64,000 bases of DNA. Origin: CBDBEU01 sp965204565. GTDB taxonomy: Bacteria > Pseudomonadota > Alphaproteobacteria > Rhizobiales > TMED25. Under the pieces are notes generated by a model that saw only the letters and a program-made list of their open reading frames with translations, did no database searches and was not told where the DNA came from. Of this stretch, positions 18,403-27,535 are shown one piece after another. The stretch covers positions 186,001-250,000 of the forward strand of contig CBDBEU010000004.1 of the NCBI GenBank assembly GCA_965204565.1. The letters are read 5' to 3'. Each line of letters begins with the position of its first letter. The stretch's first letter is position 1. Position numbers and translations under genes: made by a program.

Positions 18403-19860
18403 TTATTCTTGCGACGGGGTTGAAGCCGCTTGCAGATTCAGGTCCTGAGATGGCAGGCGCACCACAACGCTTGAAATCCTGAGCTCTCCACCATGGAGCG
18501 CGACAAGCCCCTTGACCACGGACAGACCGAGCCCTGCCCCCTCATATTTGTGGTCATAGTCGCTCTCGGCTTGAACAAACGGTTCTCCAAGCTGATCGAG
18601 ATCCCTTTCCTCAATACCGATACCCTCATCGGCGACACTCAACTCGACGGCGCCTTCAATCTCACGGGCGGACAAAGTCACGGTTCCACCGGGATTGGAA
18701 AATTTGACCGCGTTCGACAAGAGATTGAGCACGATCTGACGCAGAGCCCGTTGGTCTGCCACGGTGTTGATTGGCGGATCTCCGGCATCAGCGAGGACCG
18801 TCATTTCACCATCCTCGGCCGCCGTTGCCATCATATTGGTGCACACAGCAAAAATGTCGGCAATCGAGACTTCGACACGGTTGATTTCATACCGGTTGGC
18901 CTCGATCCGGGACATATCGAGCAGATCATTGACGATCGACAAAAGATGGGTGCCGCTTTCGCCGATCAGCCTGGCAAATTCCTCTTCCTGCTGTTTGGGC
19001 TTTGTGGCGCTCAGGCGCTCGACCAGAACACTTGAAAATCCAATGACGCATTGAGGGGTGTACGTAACTCATGGCTGACATTTGCAAGAAATCGCGACTT
19101 TGATCTGCTGGCACTTTCACCCACATCGCGCGCAGCGCGCAGTTCATTTTCTCTTGCACGCGCCAGGGAGACATCCCGGGTGACGGCAACGATTGTGGCT
19201 TGCCCTGCCTCAGCATGTTGACCGGCGCTGATTGGGCGGCTGCGTGTTTCCACCCAGACTGGTGAGCGGCCGTCAGAACCGCTTCCGAATCGATAGGTCA
19301 CCGCGGTCTCACGGCCTTGCAGCGCCGCGTTGCAGACTGCTTCGATGAAGGCTGGCCGCTCGGCGATGCTGACGGCACCGAGAAAACCCTGCCCGAGGAG
19401 ATGGTCTGGTTCGCGGCCGAACAATTTTGCAGCGCCGTCGGATACAAAGGTGGCGCGGCCATTCACGTCGTGAACGGAAATGAGGTCGGTGGCATTGTCC
19501 GCCATCAAGCGGTAATGGGCGGCGTTCGAGGCGGCCAAACCGGTTAAGAACGAACAAAGGATGATGGCACATGCAGCCGAAATGCCCGTTCCAGGCGGTG
19601 CCTTCCTGAGCGTCATGGGTCTGCACGCCATGGCGCGGGACGACCGAACCGTCCATGTCCGGTGTGATCCATTCGGGCGCCATCGCGGCGTGAGCCTGAT
19701 CGATCCCCCGATCGCTCCATCGACCGGATACGTCCGCCGGCGCACCGCGATTGTCGGCTGCCGCCGACACCTCGGTCTCGAACCGACCCATCCGGCCGGC
19801 AGACGCAGCCTCGGCATCAACGCCACGCCCTCCGACCACCTGCCGCATCACCGGATCGAG
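18403..19860 (-). pseudogene. PAS sensor histidine kinase of the DivJ/PleC type, frameshifted
   Basis: The N-terminal frame has a membrane segment (GISAACAIILCSFLTGLAAS), a PAS domain (HYRLMADNATDLISVHDVNG) and the H-box FLANVSHELRTPLNA. Right after it, near 19046, one base appears lost where relatives read LNAIIGFS. The remaining dimerisation helix and ATPase domain (LRQIVLNLLSNAVKFSNPGG, DEGIGI, GAGLGLSVVKG) are in another frame. The long PdhS/DivJ-like H-box and PAS suggest a kinase of the CtrA network, but the exact orthologue is uncertain. The 5' end is unclear because an IS1595 fragment sits just upstream. Confidence 0.75.
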
Positions 19861-19879
19861 CGCCGGATCGAGCGCCGGA

Positions 19880-20194
19880 CGGTCCGCGTCATTGAATGTC
19901 TTCTTACATCCTTTGCACTGGTACCGTCGCAGACCCCTTGCATTGCCACGCGATATGGCACCCCGCGTGCCACAATGCGGGCACTATCGATCTTCACCCA
20001 CGGCCGCTTCAACGGCAGCCAGCGACGCTGACGTTTCCGTGTCCCCCCAAGAACTCGGCTTGCTTCCGCTGCGCGGGGCTGAGATAGTCTATCCTCGATA
20101 GTCAGTCATGAAACTGCTTGTGATCCATGTCAATCTATCCCTCTGATTTCACAAAGGAATATAACATGAACACACACGATTTGTAAACCAAGCC
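19880..20194 (-). mobile_element. IS1595 end fragment, inverted relative to the first copy
   Basis: Minus-strand copy of the first roughly 310 bp of the IS1595 element at 15043, ending in the same terminal motif (GGCTTGGTTTACAAATCG read on the minus strand). It retains MDHKQFHD near the start, followed by a TGA where relatives have Trp, then LSRIDYLSPAQRK. The rest of the transposase is missing. Confidence 0.8.
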
Positions 20195-20214
20195 TTTAGA
20201 TTCATCAGCGATTC

Positions 20215-21864
20215 CCTGTAGGAATAATTCCCTTTCATTGACGGCTTTTACGGTCGGGCTGCAATGAGCGGTTGGTCGGCGCACGCATGGCTGATGGCCG
20301 GGCAGTTGCCCGGACAACGAGGTTTCGGCGAAGGGCGGGACGGTGTCTGTCGTGCGTGGCCGGAGCAGCTACCGCCCGTCGGGAAGCAAGGCTGCGAGTT
20401 CCGGTTTCTTCATCTCCCCTGACAGGGCGAGATAGAAAGTCTGCCAGTCCGTGATGCGCAAGTTCTGCAACAGGCTGCGCATCCTGTCCCAAAGGGAGGA
20501 TACGCTCCTGGTGCTCTCGCGCCTTCCCGAACAGCGGGCAGCAGCGCTGTTGCACCTGATCGATCAGGAAGGCGCGCATGGCGAGCGTCGCGAAAACGTC
20601 CGCCGGATGGTTGTTGCCGTGCCCGAAGTTGTGCTCGAAGTTATATCCGTCCCGCGCCTTGGGTGTCTGGAACGTTTCGTTCTCAATCGCCCATCTGCGG
20701 CGGGCGGCCCGCATGACGGACATCACCGTGTCCCGCTCCGGCGGGAGATCGGTGATCCATGAGAAACTCTTTCTCTTTCCTTGCGTGCCTTTCGTGTCAG
20801 TCTCCTCGTCGTTCAGCATGTTGACCCTCACCTCGAAGTTCGCGTCGTTGAGCGGCAGGTGTGCGTCCCACTCGAAGCGATGCATCCTGCCGGTCGTCTT
20901 GTCACGCGTCTCCCGTGTCTGCTGCGTCTCGCTGGCCTTGACCCGACTGAACAGCAGTTCGTGATCGCCCGGCTTCGCGCCGAGGATGAAACGAAAACCC
21001 TTGTCCCGCAGATGCCTGATGCGGGGTCCGTTGGACGCCGGCCCGTCCTCGACGATGACCGCCTTGATGTGCGCGTGCTCCCGGCGCAGGTCGCTGAGGA
21101 GACGCTTCGCGGCGTTCCGCTCGCAGTCGTTCTTCGTGGTTCCGTCCTCATTCCGGATCGGCTCCGGCGCCAGTGGGAACACCTCCTTCAGGTCGGGGTG
21201 GACCACCGCCGCGCCGAGGGGCTGGTGGTTGTACGTCTTCGACCCGTCGCGGTGGCTCTTCACGCAGCAGCGCCTGCAACCGACCTTGTGCGAGGAATGC
21301 TGGCCGGTGCCATCCACCGAGATCAGCAGATGCCCGTCGAAGACCGTCCAGCCTTCGAGCACCTTGCCGCGTTGCAGGGCGGCATAGGATCTGCTCGAAG
21401 CAGCGGCGCGGATCACGGGGGTCGACTGCGTCAAGGCGCGCGCGCATCCGCATGTCCGAGGGCACCTTTTCCACGCCAAAGAGCGAGCGGAGGTTCCACG
21501 CCTGGACCGGACCCTCGCCGCCGCGCACCTGCCGGTCAAACTGAAGCCCGGTCAAACTGAAGCAACGACGGAAACTTGAGTGAAAACATCGCCAGTGCGG
21601 ACATCAGGCAGTCGGACAGGCTGAAGTCACCTGTGTTGATCGGGTCGGGGATGCGGGCGAAGCATGCCTGGCATCGACAGATGTTTGCGGAAAGAGTTTC
21701 CGGACATCTGAGAGCCTCTCTCAACTGCCGATGGAGCAGGTGCGTGGATCGCATTGCGGGCGGTGGATGGCACGACGAAAAACGGGCCGGCGCAAAAAGC
21801 CCACCAAAGAAAACGCGTAGACCTTCCCCGACAAATTGATAATGAACAAAAATAATCCTACAGG
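20215..21864 (-). mobile_element. ISNCY-like DDE transposon, degenerate
   Basis: Inverted ends CCTGTAGGA(A)TAATT (left from 20215, right to 21864) bound 1650 bp. The transposase reads LSDCLMSALAMFSLKFPSLL, then in other frames NLRSLFGVEKVPSDMRMRAR. The main frame then runs from LLISVDGTGQHSSHKVGCRR through VIVEDGPASNGPRIRHLRDK and FRFILGAKPGDHELLF to DGYNFEHNFGHGNNHPADVF. I recall this transposase type in the ISNCY grouping; the family label is tentative. At least two frameshifts in the 5' part. Confidence 0.7.
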
Positions 21865-21914
21865 AAATTGCTGTAATGAGCCCTGAGCCTAGCTATTCAG
21901 TAGACGCCGCCGTT

Positions 21915-22313
21915 CTAGGTTGTCGTGGACCAAGCTTGACATGAGATTCACATTTCGATCCAAGGCTACCTTTGGAGGCGGCCTTGGGCAAGCGGATTGG
22001 TGTAACGGATGAGGAGTGGGCGCTGATCGGGCCGCTGTTGGCGCCGGAGCGCAGTGGCGGCCTCTGCCGGATGACTATGGCAAGTGGAACAGCATTTTCC
22101 AATGCTACCGAAGATGGGTCACGGCCTGCGTGTTCGATGCGATGCTCAAGAACGCTGGCGGGACGCGATGCCGCCGCCGACATGATCGATAGCACGGTGG
22201 TCCGGGCACATCATTGTGCCGTCGGCATAAAAAGGGGGCTCAGCAAACAGAGGGGCCTGGCCGGTCGCGCGGCGGCTTTACGACCAGGCTCCACGCGAGG
22301 TACGATGCCACTT
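21915..22313 (+). mobile_element. IS5-family fragment (left part)
   Basis: Begins with CTAGGTTGTCGTGGAC, identical to 30879-30894. The transposase start GVTDEEWALIGPLLAPER is followed by frameshifted WNSxFQRYRRW-type sequence and MIDSTVVRAHHCAVGIKRG, then ends abruptly where the next IS5 end begins at 22314. Upstream, at 21874-21892, lies a lone IS5-type terminal repeat resembling that at 16868. Confidence 0.75.
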
Positions 22314-24223
22314 GGACGCCCTGAAACCCCCTGGCTTTGAGCGTGTTGGCGTGATTCCGTGGGGATATCGGCGACGGAGGGTACGATGGCTGCACAGCGC
22401 GGGTTGTTCGATCCGGATGATCGTCCTGTGCCGAGCGGGACCGTCCATGCTCTGCGCTGTGGCGGTCGCCGGGCCGAAGAAGACGCTCTTCAACCGCTTC
22501 GTCAACTATAAAGAGAGACTTAAAAAAATGAAACTATTAAAATCACCTCATGGTTTACTATCACTATTGTTAATAATGTTAATGAGTTTTTTCTCTATTG
22601 ATTCGCATTCTATAGCTGGAGGAATAAGATATAATGGAACAAAAAATGGTGAAAACTGTGGGATGAAATCTTCAAATGGTTCAGCCTCTGAGCTGAATGA
22701 AATCAACTGCATGTTAAACCCTGAAAGCTGTCTTCATAACGCCGCTTGGTATGAGGATCGGGACAATTCAATGTCCCCTGTTTCTACTAAAGAGGGAGTT
22801 GGGGCTGCCATGGCTACCTTTTGGACTTTGAATAGCTTTACTCAAGGAATTCAAGTTTGTCCTGGGGTTTATTTAGCTACAGCTCATGGAGTTTTAGATG
22901 ATCCACGAAAAGCGAGAAAAGAAAATCGCTCCTTAAGAGAGCCTGTTCGAAACTCAGTTAGAGTTGCTGCTTACCCTATAAATCCAAAGAATGTGACAAG
23001 AGCCAGTCAAAGTAACTCTCAGTTTGTGTCTCCTAGAATAAATAATCCTTCTGTCTGGGATGAGCCCTCTACAGATTATGTTTTTGTAAAAGTAGATAAA
23101 GCTCTTAGGCCAAATAATTTTGTAAGACCAGTAAGAGGTTCAACGCAAAGAATAGTGAATGCTTCAAGAAGCGGTGAAATAGATGTTCATCTTTATAGGC
23201 CACAAACTAGATTTAATACTGATTCAAGTGGAACTCCTGATTTTAACGTACAAACATTAAGACAGCAAACTGGTAAAGACATTGCAGACCTTTATCAATC
23301 CCCATTGAGAGTTAATGAGCCGTGTGATCTATTAGACATTTATTGGAGTTTTGGGAGTTTTGTTACAAGTTACTGTCCCGTAGAATGGGGCGTTTCTGGT
23401 AGTCCCAACATTGCGACAATTAATGGTGAAGACTATTTGATAGGTTTACAGACTAAGGGAGATAACCGCACCTATAGCAAAAGCTCAAAAGACAATTTTA
23501 ATAATCCTTTTGTTGTTTCTTCTGAGTTCTGCAATGATTATAAATCAGTCTGTGGCCAACCCTGTGCTGAGTTAGATGAAGTGTTACAATAAAAGATTAA
23601 TGAAATCTCACTTTGATACAATTTACTAACTCTGGGACGAGCGCGGTATATGGGAAGGTATCTTCAGCGCTTCGGCAGGCGCCGAGGATACGCCTGACCG
23701 GCTGTTCATCGACATCCCGCATCAGGGTTCATCGCTGCGCCGGCGGCGGAAAAGGGGCCACTGGCCCCCATGCCCCCCCATGGTACCGGCCGCACCAAAG
23801 GCGGACGCAACACCGGGCTCCACGCCGTCCGCGACCACAAGGGCCGCCCCATGTTTTTGTCAATTGCGTCCTGCTCCCGACGCCCGGAAACGTGCATGAT
23901 TGCAAGGTCGCACAGCGCTGCATCGAGGCCATGCCGCCATCCGCCGAACCTGTCGCCGGCAAGGGCCATGACGGCCGGGAACTGCGCGAACGGCTTGAAG
24001 AGCGCGGGACCGGGCCCGTCATCCCGCCGCGAAAGAACCGCAAGATCCGATATCCCTACGATCAGGCCATCTACAGAGAGCGAAATATCATCGAACGCAT
24101 GTTCTGCTGCCTCAAAGACCGGCGGTGCATCGCAACTCGCTTCGAGCGCGACATAAAACGTCATGGCGGCTATCGCACGCGCCGCAGCCCTCATCTCGTG
24201 GCTATAATGAGTCTGGACCCTAG
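22314..24223 (+). mobile_element. Composite IS5 debris interrupted by an AT-rich insert
   Basis: 22314-22416 is the left end of the IS5 type found at 53674 and 56053. 22417-22507 is the left part of another IS5 type whose copy lies at 31357-32086. Its transposase reads up to TLFNRFVNY, is broken by about 1.1 kb of AT-rich DNA, and resumes at 23628 with the sequence for ERGIWEGIFSAL. It then continues through CIKVHRCAGGGKG-like and NIIERMFCCLKDRRCIATRF sequence in several frames, ending AATGAGTCTGGACCCTA. AACT occurs at both insert junctions (22504-22507 and 23628-23631). Confidence 0.75.
22528..23592 (+). CDS. Secreted trypsin-like serine protease, AT-rich foreign gene
   Basis: 354 residues, fully open, in DNA of clearly lower G+C than anything nearby, with AGA, TTA and AAA codons common. 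It starts at ATG 22528 after AAAGAGAGAC; longer upstream frames are IS sequence. A signal peptide spans about 1-30 (LLSLLLIMLMSFFSIDSHSI). The chymotrypsin triad is visible: His120 in VYLATAHGVLDD, Asp183 in STDYVFVKVDK, Ser290 in EWGVSGSPNIATING. Nine cysteines suggest disulfides and export. No second domain or anchor. The gene is alone in the insert with no transposase. Substrate and donor are unknown; an exported enzyme from another low-G+C bacterium is plausible. Confidence 0.8.
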   Translation: MKLLKSPHGLLSLLLIMLMSFFSIDSHSIAGGIRYNGTKNGENCGMKSSNGSASELNEINCMLNPESCLHNAAWYEDRDNSMSPVSTKEGVGAAMATFWTLNSFTQGIQVCPGVYLATAHGVLDDPRKARKENRSLREPVRNSVRVAAYPINPKNVTRASQSNSQFVSPRINNPSVWDEPSTDYVFVKVDKALRPNNFVRPVRGSTQRIVNASRSGEIDVHLYRPQTRFNTDSSGTPDFNVQTLRQQTGKDIADLYQSPLRVNEPCDLLDIYWSFGSFVTSYCPVEWGVSGSPNIATINGEDYLIGLQTKGDNRTYSKSSKDNFNNPFVVSSEFCNDYKSVCGQPCAELDEVLQ

Positions 24224-24317
24224 ACAGGTGGAGACGGGCGCGGCTAGTGTGGGTGTGGATGGAAGTCCCGCGAACGTTTCAGGAATGCGTGATCGGGAAA
24301 AAAGGGGGCAGGTACCG

Positions 24318-24644
24318 GTGGCGAATTTGCGCGGTCTGATAGGCAGCATCATCTATTGGGCAATCGGGAGCATAATCTATTGGGCAGCAGTATTGATGGT
24401 GCTTTTCGGCGTCATCTCCGCTGCCATGTCGCTGGCCCTGTTTGAAGGCGGTGAGCGGCTTCAGGGAACTCTTGGTTGGATCGCATTCACGATCGCAGCC
24501 TATGTGGTGGGCCGGGTCACGCGGGTGGTGCTATTGAAATGTAGAGCGAGGTTTCATGCGGACTTCCGGCGCGCAAGACGGACTTTGCACAAGCTGTGTG
24601 CTCCTAGGGGTGGACTGACCGCATGCAACCAAGAATCAGCATGA
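24318..24644 (+). CDS. Small putative membrane protein
   Basis: From GTG 24318 (GGGGGCAG ahead) the frame gives 108 residues with two hydrophobic segments (WAAVLMVLFGVISAAMSLAL, TLGWIAFTIAAYVVG) and a basic C-terminus. Near the start a 24-bp unit is repeated in tandem (24342-24365 and 24366-24389), giving GSIIYWAI then GSIIYWAA. The stop overlaps the VOC gene start by 22 bp. I do not recognise a family. It may be a real short gene next to the IS5 border, possibly altered by the duplication. Confidence 0.45.
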   Translation: MANLRGLIGSIIYWAIGSIIYWAAVLMVLFGVISAAMSLALFEGGERLQGTLGWIAFTIAAYVVGRVTRVVLLKCRARFHADFRRARRTLHKLCAPRGGLTACNQESA

Positions 24645-25036
24645 TCACTCTGGGCGTCAGGGACATCCAGAAATCGATTGCGTTTTATGAAGCTGGGCTC
24701 GGTCTTCCCAGAATGAAGTCACCGCCGGAGGTGGCATTCTTCACCCTCAACGGAACATGGCTGGGGCTTTATGGCTGGGATTCCCTGGCGGAAGATGCTC
24801 AGGTTCCTGCCGAGGCAGGTGGCTTTCACGGTTTTGCTTTGGCGCACAATCTTGAAAGCGAAGCGGAGGTGGACCGGGTGTTCACTGAAGCGGTGTCAGC
24901 CGGGGCAAGGGCTGTAAAGCAACCGCAAAAAGTCTTCTGGGGTGGCTATTCGGGTTATTTCAAGGACCCGGACGGTCATCTATGGGAGATTGCCCACAAC
25001 CCGTTTTTTTGGATTGGCCCGATGGATACCCAATAG
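24623..25036 (+). CDS. VOC (glyoxalase/bleomycin-resistance fold) family protein
   Basis: 137 residues, intact. A single vicinal-oxygen-chelate domain: SMITLGVRDIQKSIAFYEAG at the start and YFKDPDGHLWEIAHNP at the end, the latter with the usual metal-ligand Glu. FWGGYSGYF precedes the ligand motif. Members bind metals and small organic substrates; the close relatives are dioxygenase-like or resistance-like proteins of unknown substrate. Its start lies inside the preceding small membrane gene. A tRNA gene follows on the opposite strand. Confidence 0.88.
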   Translation: MQPRISMITLGVRDIQKSIAFYEAGLGLPRMKSPPEVAFFTLNGTWLGLYGWDSLAEDAQVPAEAGGFHGFALAHNLESEAEVDRVFTEAVSAGARAVKQPQKVFWGGYSGYFKDPDGHLWEIAHNPFFWIGPMDTQ

Positions 25037-25074
25037 GCTTAAAGCCCAATCCAAGAAACTGGTTGCGTAATTAT

Positions 25075-25149
25075 TGGTACCCCCAAGGGGAATCGAACCC
25101 CTGTTTCCGGCGTGAGAGGCCAGCGTCCTAACCGCTAGACGATGGGGGC
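25075..25149 (-). tRNA. tRNA-Glu (anticodon CUC)
   Basis: Minus-strand cloverleaf starting GCCCCCATCGTCTAGCGG, with anticodon arm GGCCTCTCACGCC (CUC) and T-arm AGGGGTTCGATTCCCCTT. The acceptor closes with GGGGGTA and an encoded CCA, 75 nt in all. All stems pair. Confidence 0.93.
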
Positions 25150-25206
25150 AGCAGCGACCGTCGGGCAACCACCTAGTATCGGCAGAGCCCTGCAACGATC
25201 AAGCAT

Positions 25207-25575
25207 TTACTCGTATTCCAGTTTGAAACGGCCAACAATGCGCCCATTTACGGTATCAAGCACGATTAATGTTTGTACGTCTTCAGCATTCGAAATGGTG
25301 ACCAGCGCGCGATCCTCTGCCATCTCCAATTGAGAAATTTCACCACCTCGCGGAATGGCAACGCTTGTGTCATATGCTGACGCGCCGCCGTTGTCACTCG
25401 GCGTAGCGGTGCGCGGATTGGCGACGCGATAACCGATCGTGATAAAAACAGCAATGAAACCGATGATCAGGACCACGCCCATCACGATGACGGCAATTTT
25501 GAGCGCGCGTGGCGCGGCCACCGGTTGGAGTTGATCGGTGCCCGGCTCTGCCGGCGCGGACAAGTTCGAATCCAT
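25207..25575 (-). CDS. DUF6476-like membrane protein
   Basis: 122 residues from ATG 25575. After a proline-rich start (MDSNLSAPAEPGTDQLQP) there is one transmembrane helix (IAVIVMGVVLIIGFIAVFIT). A small extracytoplasmic domain follows (ISQLEMAEDRALVTISNAED, LIVLDTVNGRIVGRFKLEYE) resembling DUF6476 proteins that sit beside rluD in Hyphomicrobiales. Its start codon overlaps that of divergent rluD within CCATGG, so the two promoters must lie inside each other's coding sequence or further upstream. Function unknown. Confidence 0.75.
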   Translation of the reverse strand: MDSNLSAPAEPGTDQLQPVAAPRALKIAVIVMGVVLIIGFIAVFITIGYRVANPRTATPSDNGGASAYDTSVAIPRGGEISQLEMAEDRALVTISNAEDVQTLIVLDTVNGRIVGRFKLEYE

Positions 25576-26581
25576 GGCAACATCCATTGAAGAGCGTTTG
25601 ATGCTCATTGCTGGCGAAGACGGCGCTGGCGAGCGGCTCGACAAATTCATCGCAAGAAGTGTCGATGACCTGAGCCGGTCGCGCATCGCCACTCTGATCC
25701 GCGACGGCCAGATTGCCGGACCGGCGGGGACGATAGTCGAGCCCTCCTACCGGGTCAAACTGGGGGATCGCTTTGAAATCATGCTGCCCGCTGCGGTCGA
25801 TGCCGCTCCGCGCGGAGAGATAATCCCGCTTTCGGCATTGTATGAGGATGACGATCTGATCGTGATCAACAAGCCGGCCGGTCTGGTGGTCCATCCCGGC
25901 GCCGGAAACCCTACAGGCACGCTGGTCAATGCGCTGATCGCTCATTGCGGAACCAGCCTTTCGGGCATCGGCGGCGTCAAACGCCCCGGCATCGTTCATC
26001 GGCTCGACAAGAACACCAGCGGCGTGATGGTGGCGGCCAAGAACGATCTGGCGCACCAGCCACTTGCCAGGCAATTTGCCGACCATGGCCGCAAGGGCGT
26101 GATGAAGCGTGCCTATCTGGCACTTATATGGGGGGAACCTCCCCAGCCTGCTGGCATCATTGATCGCCCGATTGGCCGGCACAAGACAGATCGCACCCGC
26201 CAGGCGATCGTGGCAGAAGGACAAGGCCGCAAGGCGCGAACCCGCTTTGAAGTGGTCGAATCCTATCCCGCAAAAAGTTCTGATCCGATTGCCACATTGG
26301 TTCGTTGTGAACTGGAGACAGGGCGCACACATCAGGTTCGGGTGCACTTGGCCTGTATTGGCACACCGGTGATTGGAGATCCGGTCTATGGAAAGGGATT
26401 TCGGACCAAGGCCGCTAAACTTTCCGGACGGGCGCGCGAATCGCTCGACGCCCTTGGCCGGCAGGCATTACATGCCGCCGAACTCAGTTTTGCCCATCCA
26501 CGCGATGGACGGTTGATGGAATTTTTCACACCACTACCGACGGAAATGGAAGCGCTGGCCGTGGAAATAACGAAAAGCTAA
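25574..26581 (+). CDS. rluD: Ribosomal large-subunit pseudouridine synthase (RluA/RluD family)
   Basis: 335 residues, intact. An S4 RNA-binding domain (about 15-75: ERLDKFIARSVDDLSRSRIA) is followed by the synthase domain. This has the catalytic Asp in GIVHRLDKNTSG, YLALIWGEP, and the conserved ETGRTHQVRVHLACIGTPVI. It would modify uridines in 23S rRNA; RluD specificity is likely but not certain within the RluA family. Start chosen at ATG 25574, where the family begins; it overlaps the divergent DUF6476 start. Followed after 66 bp by rpoH, a conserved order in the group. Confidence 0.93.
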   Translation: MATSIEERLMLIAGEDGAGERLDKFIARSVDDLSRSRIATLIRDGQIAGPAGTIVEPSYRVKLGDRFEIMLPAAVDAAPRGEIIPLSALYEDDDLIVINKPAGLVVHPGAGNPTGTLVNALIAHCGTSLSGIGGVKRPGIVHRLDKNTSGVMVAAKNDLAHQPLARQFADHGRKGVMKRAYLALIWGEPPQPAGIIDRPIGRHKTDRTRQAIVAEGQGRKARTRFEVVESYPAKSSDPIATLVRCELETGRTHQVRVHLACIGTPVIGDPVYGKGFRTKAAKLSGRARESLDALGRQALHAAELSFAHPRDGRLMEFFTPLPTEMEALAVEITKS

Positions 26582-26620
26582 CTGTTCAGCTAACAGTCAT
26601 CTGTTTCCATATAGATATGG
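26581..26620. promoter_or_regulatory. Two short inverted repeats upstream of rpoH
   Basis: ACTGTT-N5-AACAGT (26581-26597) overlaps the rluD stop, and CCATAT-AG-ATATGG (26607-26620) lies 28 bp before the rpoH ATG. The first could be a weak rluD terminator (no T-run follows); the second could be an operator or RNA hairpin near the rpoH leader. Confidence 0.35.
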
Positions 26621-26647
26621 GATCCTAATTATCAGAGTCGGAAATCT

Positions 26648-27535
26648 ATGGCACGAGCAGCAATACCCACGATTAGCGCCGATGGCGGTTTGTCGCACTA
26701 TCTCAATGAAATCAGACGGTTCCCAATGCTGGAGCCGAATGAGGAATACATGCTGGCCAAGAGCTGGCGTGAACATGGTGACCGAGACGCCGCCCACCAA
26801 CTTGTGACTAGCCATTTGCGGCTGGTGGCTAAAATCGCCATGGGATATCGCGGCTACGGATTGCCGATCGGTGAGGTCATCTCGGAAGGCAATGTCGGGC
26901 TGATGCAGGCGGTCAAACGGTTCGAGCCGGAAAAGGGTTTCCGGTTGGCCACCTATGCCATGTGGTGGATCAGGGCCGCTATCCAAGAATATATCCTACG
27001 CTCGTGGAGCCTGGTCAAAATGGGCACCACGGCGAGCCAGAAAAAGCTGTTTTTCAATATGCGCAAAATCAAGGGCCAGATTCAGGCGCTCGAGGATGGC
27101 GATCTGAAACCCGATCAGGTTGAACACATCGCCAATCGGCTTGGTGTGTCTGAAGAAGATGTGGTGTCGATGAACCGTCGGCTTTCCGGAGATTCCTCAC
27201 TCAATGCACCGCTGCGTGCCGATGCTGAGGGTGAATGGCAGGATTGGCTGATCGATGATGAAATCGATCAGGAAACCCAGCTTGCCGACTCTGAGGAGCT
27301 TGACCACCGCCGCACCATGCTGGGCGCTGCGATGGAGCAGCTGAACGAACGCGAGCAGCGCATTTTCACCGCGCGCAGGCTCGAGGAAAACCCGCTGACA
27401 CTGGAACAGCTCAGCCAGGAATTCGGCGTCAGTCGCGAGCGGGTACGCCAAATCGAGGTGCGCGCGTTTGAGCAGGTGCAAGAGGCAGTGCGCAAACAGG
27501 CGCGCGAGCAACTGGAGCCGACCGAACCTGCTTAA
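26648..27535 (+). CDS. rpoH: Heat-shock sigma factor RpoH (sigma-32)
   Basis: 295 residues, intact. Region 1.2/2.1 (LSHYLNEIRRFPMLEPNEEY), region 2 (SEGNVGLMQAVKRFEPEKGF, LATYAMWWIRAAIQEYILRS) and the RpoH box SQKKLFFNMRKIK near residue 130 identify sigma-32. Regions 3 and 4 (HIANRLGVSEEDVVSMNRRL, EFGVSRERVRQIEVRAFEQV) are complete. Directs transcription of chaperone and protease genes. The stop overlaps the stop of a convergent MFS gene by 4 bp. Confidence 0.97.
   Translation: MARAAIPTISADGGLSHYLNEIRRFPMLEPNEEYMLAKSWREHGDRDAAHQLVTSHLRLVAKIAMGYRGYGLPIGEVISEGNVGLMQAVKRFEPEKGFRLATYAMWWIRAAIQEYILRSWSLVKMGTTASQKKLFFNMRKIKGQIQALEDGDLKPDQVEHIANRLGVSEEDVVSMNRRLSGDSSLNAPLRADAEGEWQDWLIDDEIDQETQLADSEELDHRRTMLGAAMEQLNEREQRIFTARRLEENPLTLEQLSQEFGVSRERVRQIEVRAFEQVQEAVRKQAREQLEPTEPA

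Noticed and set aside
20781..21560. 259-residue plus-strand frame
   Set aside because: Antisense of the ISNCY-like transposase; no ribosome site or family resemblance.
22312..22527. Extending the serine protease start upstream to 22312
   Set aside because: The added residues are IS5 ends in a chance frame; the signal peptide starts at ATG 22528, behind a purine-rich site.
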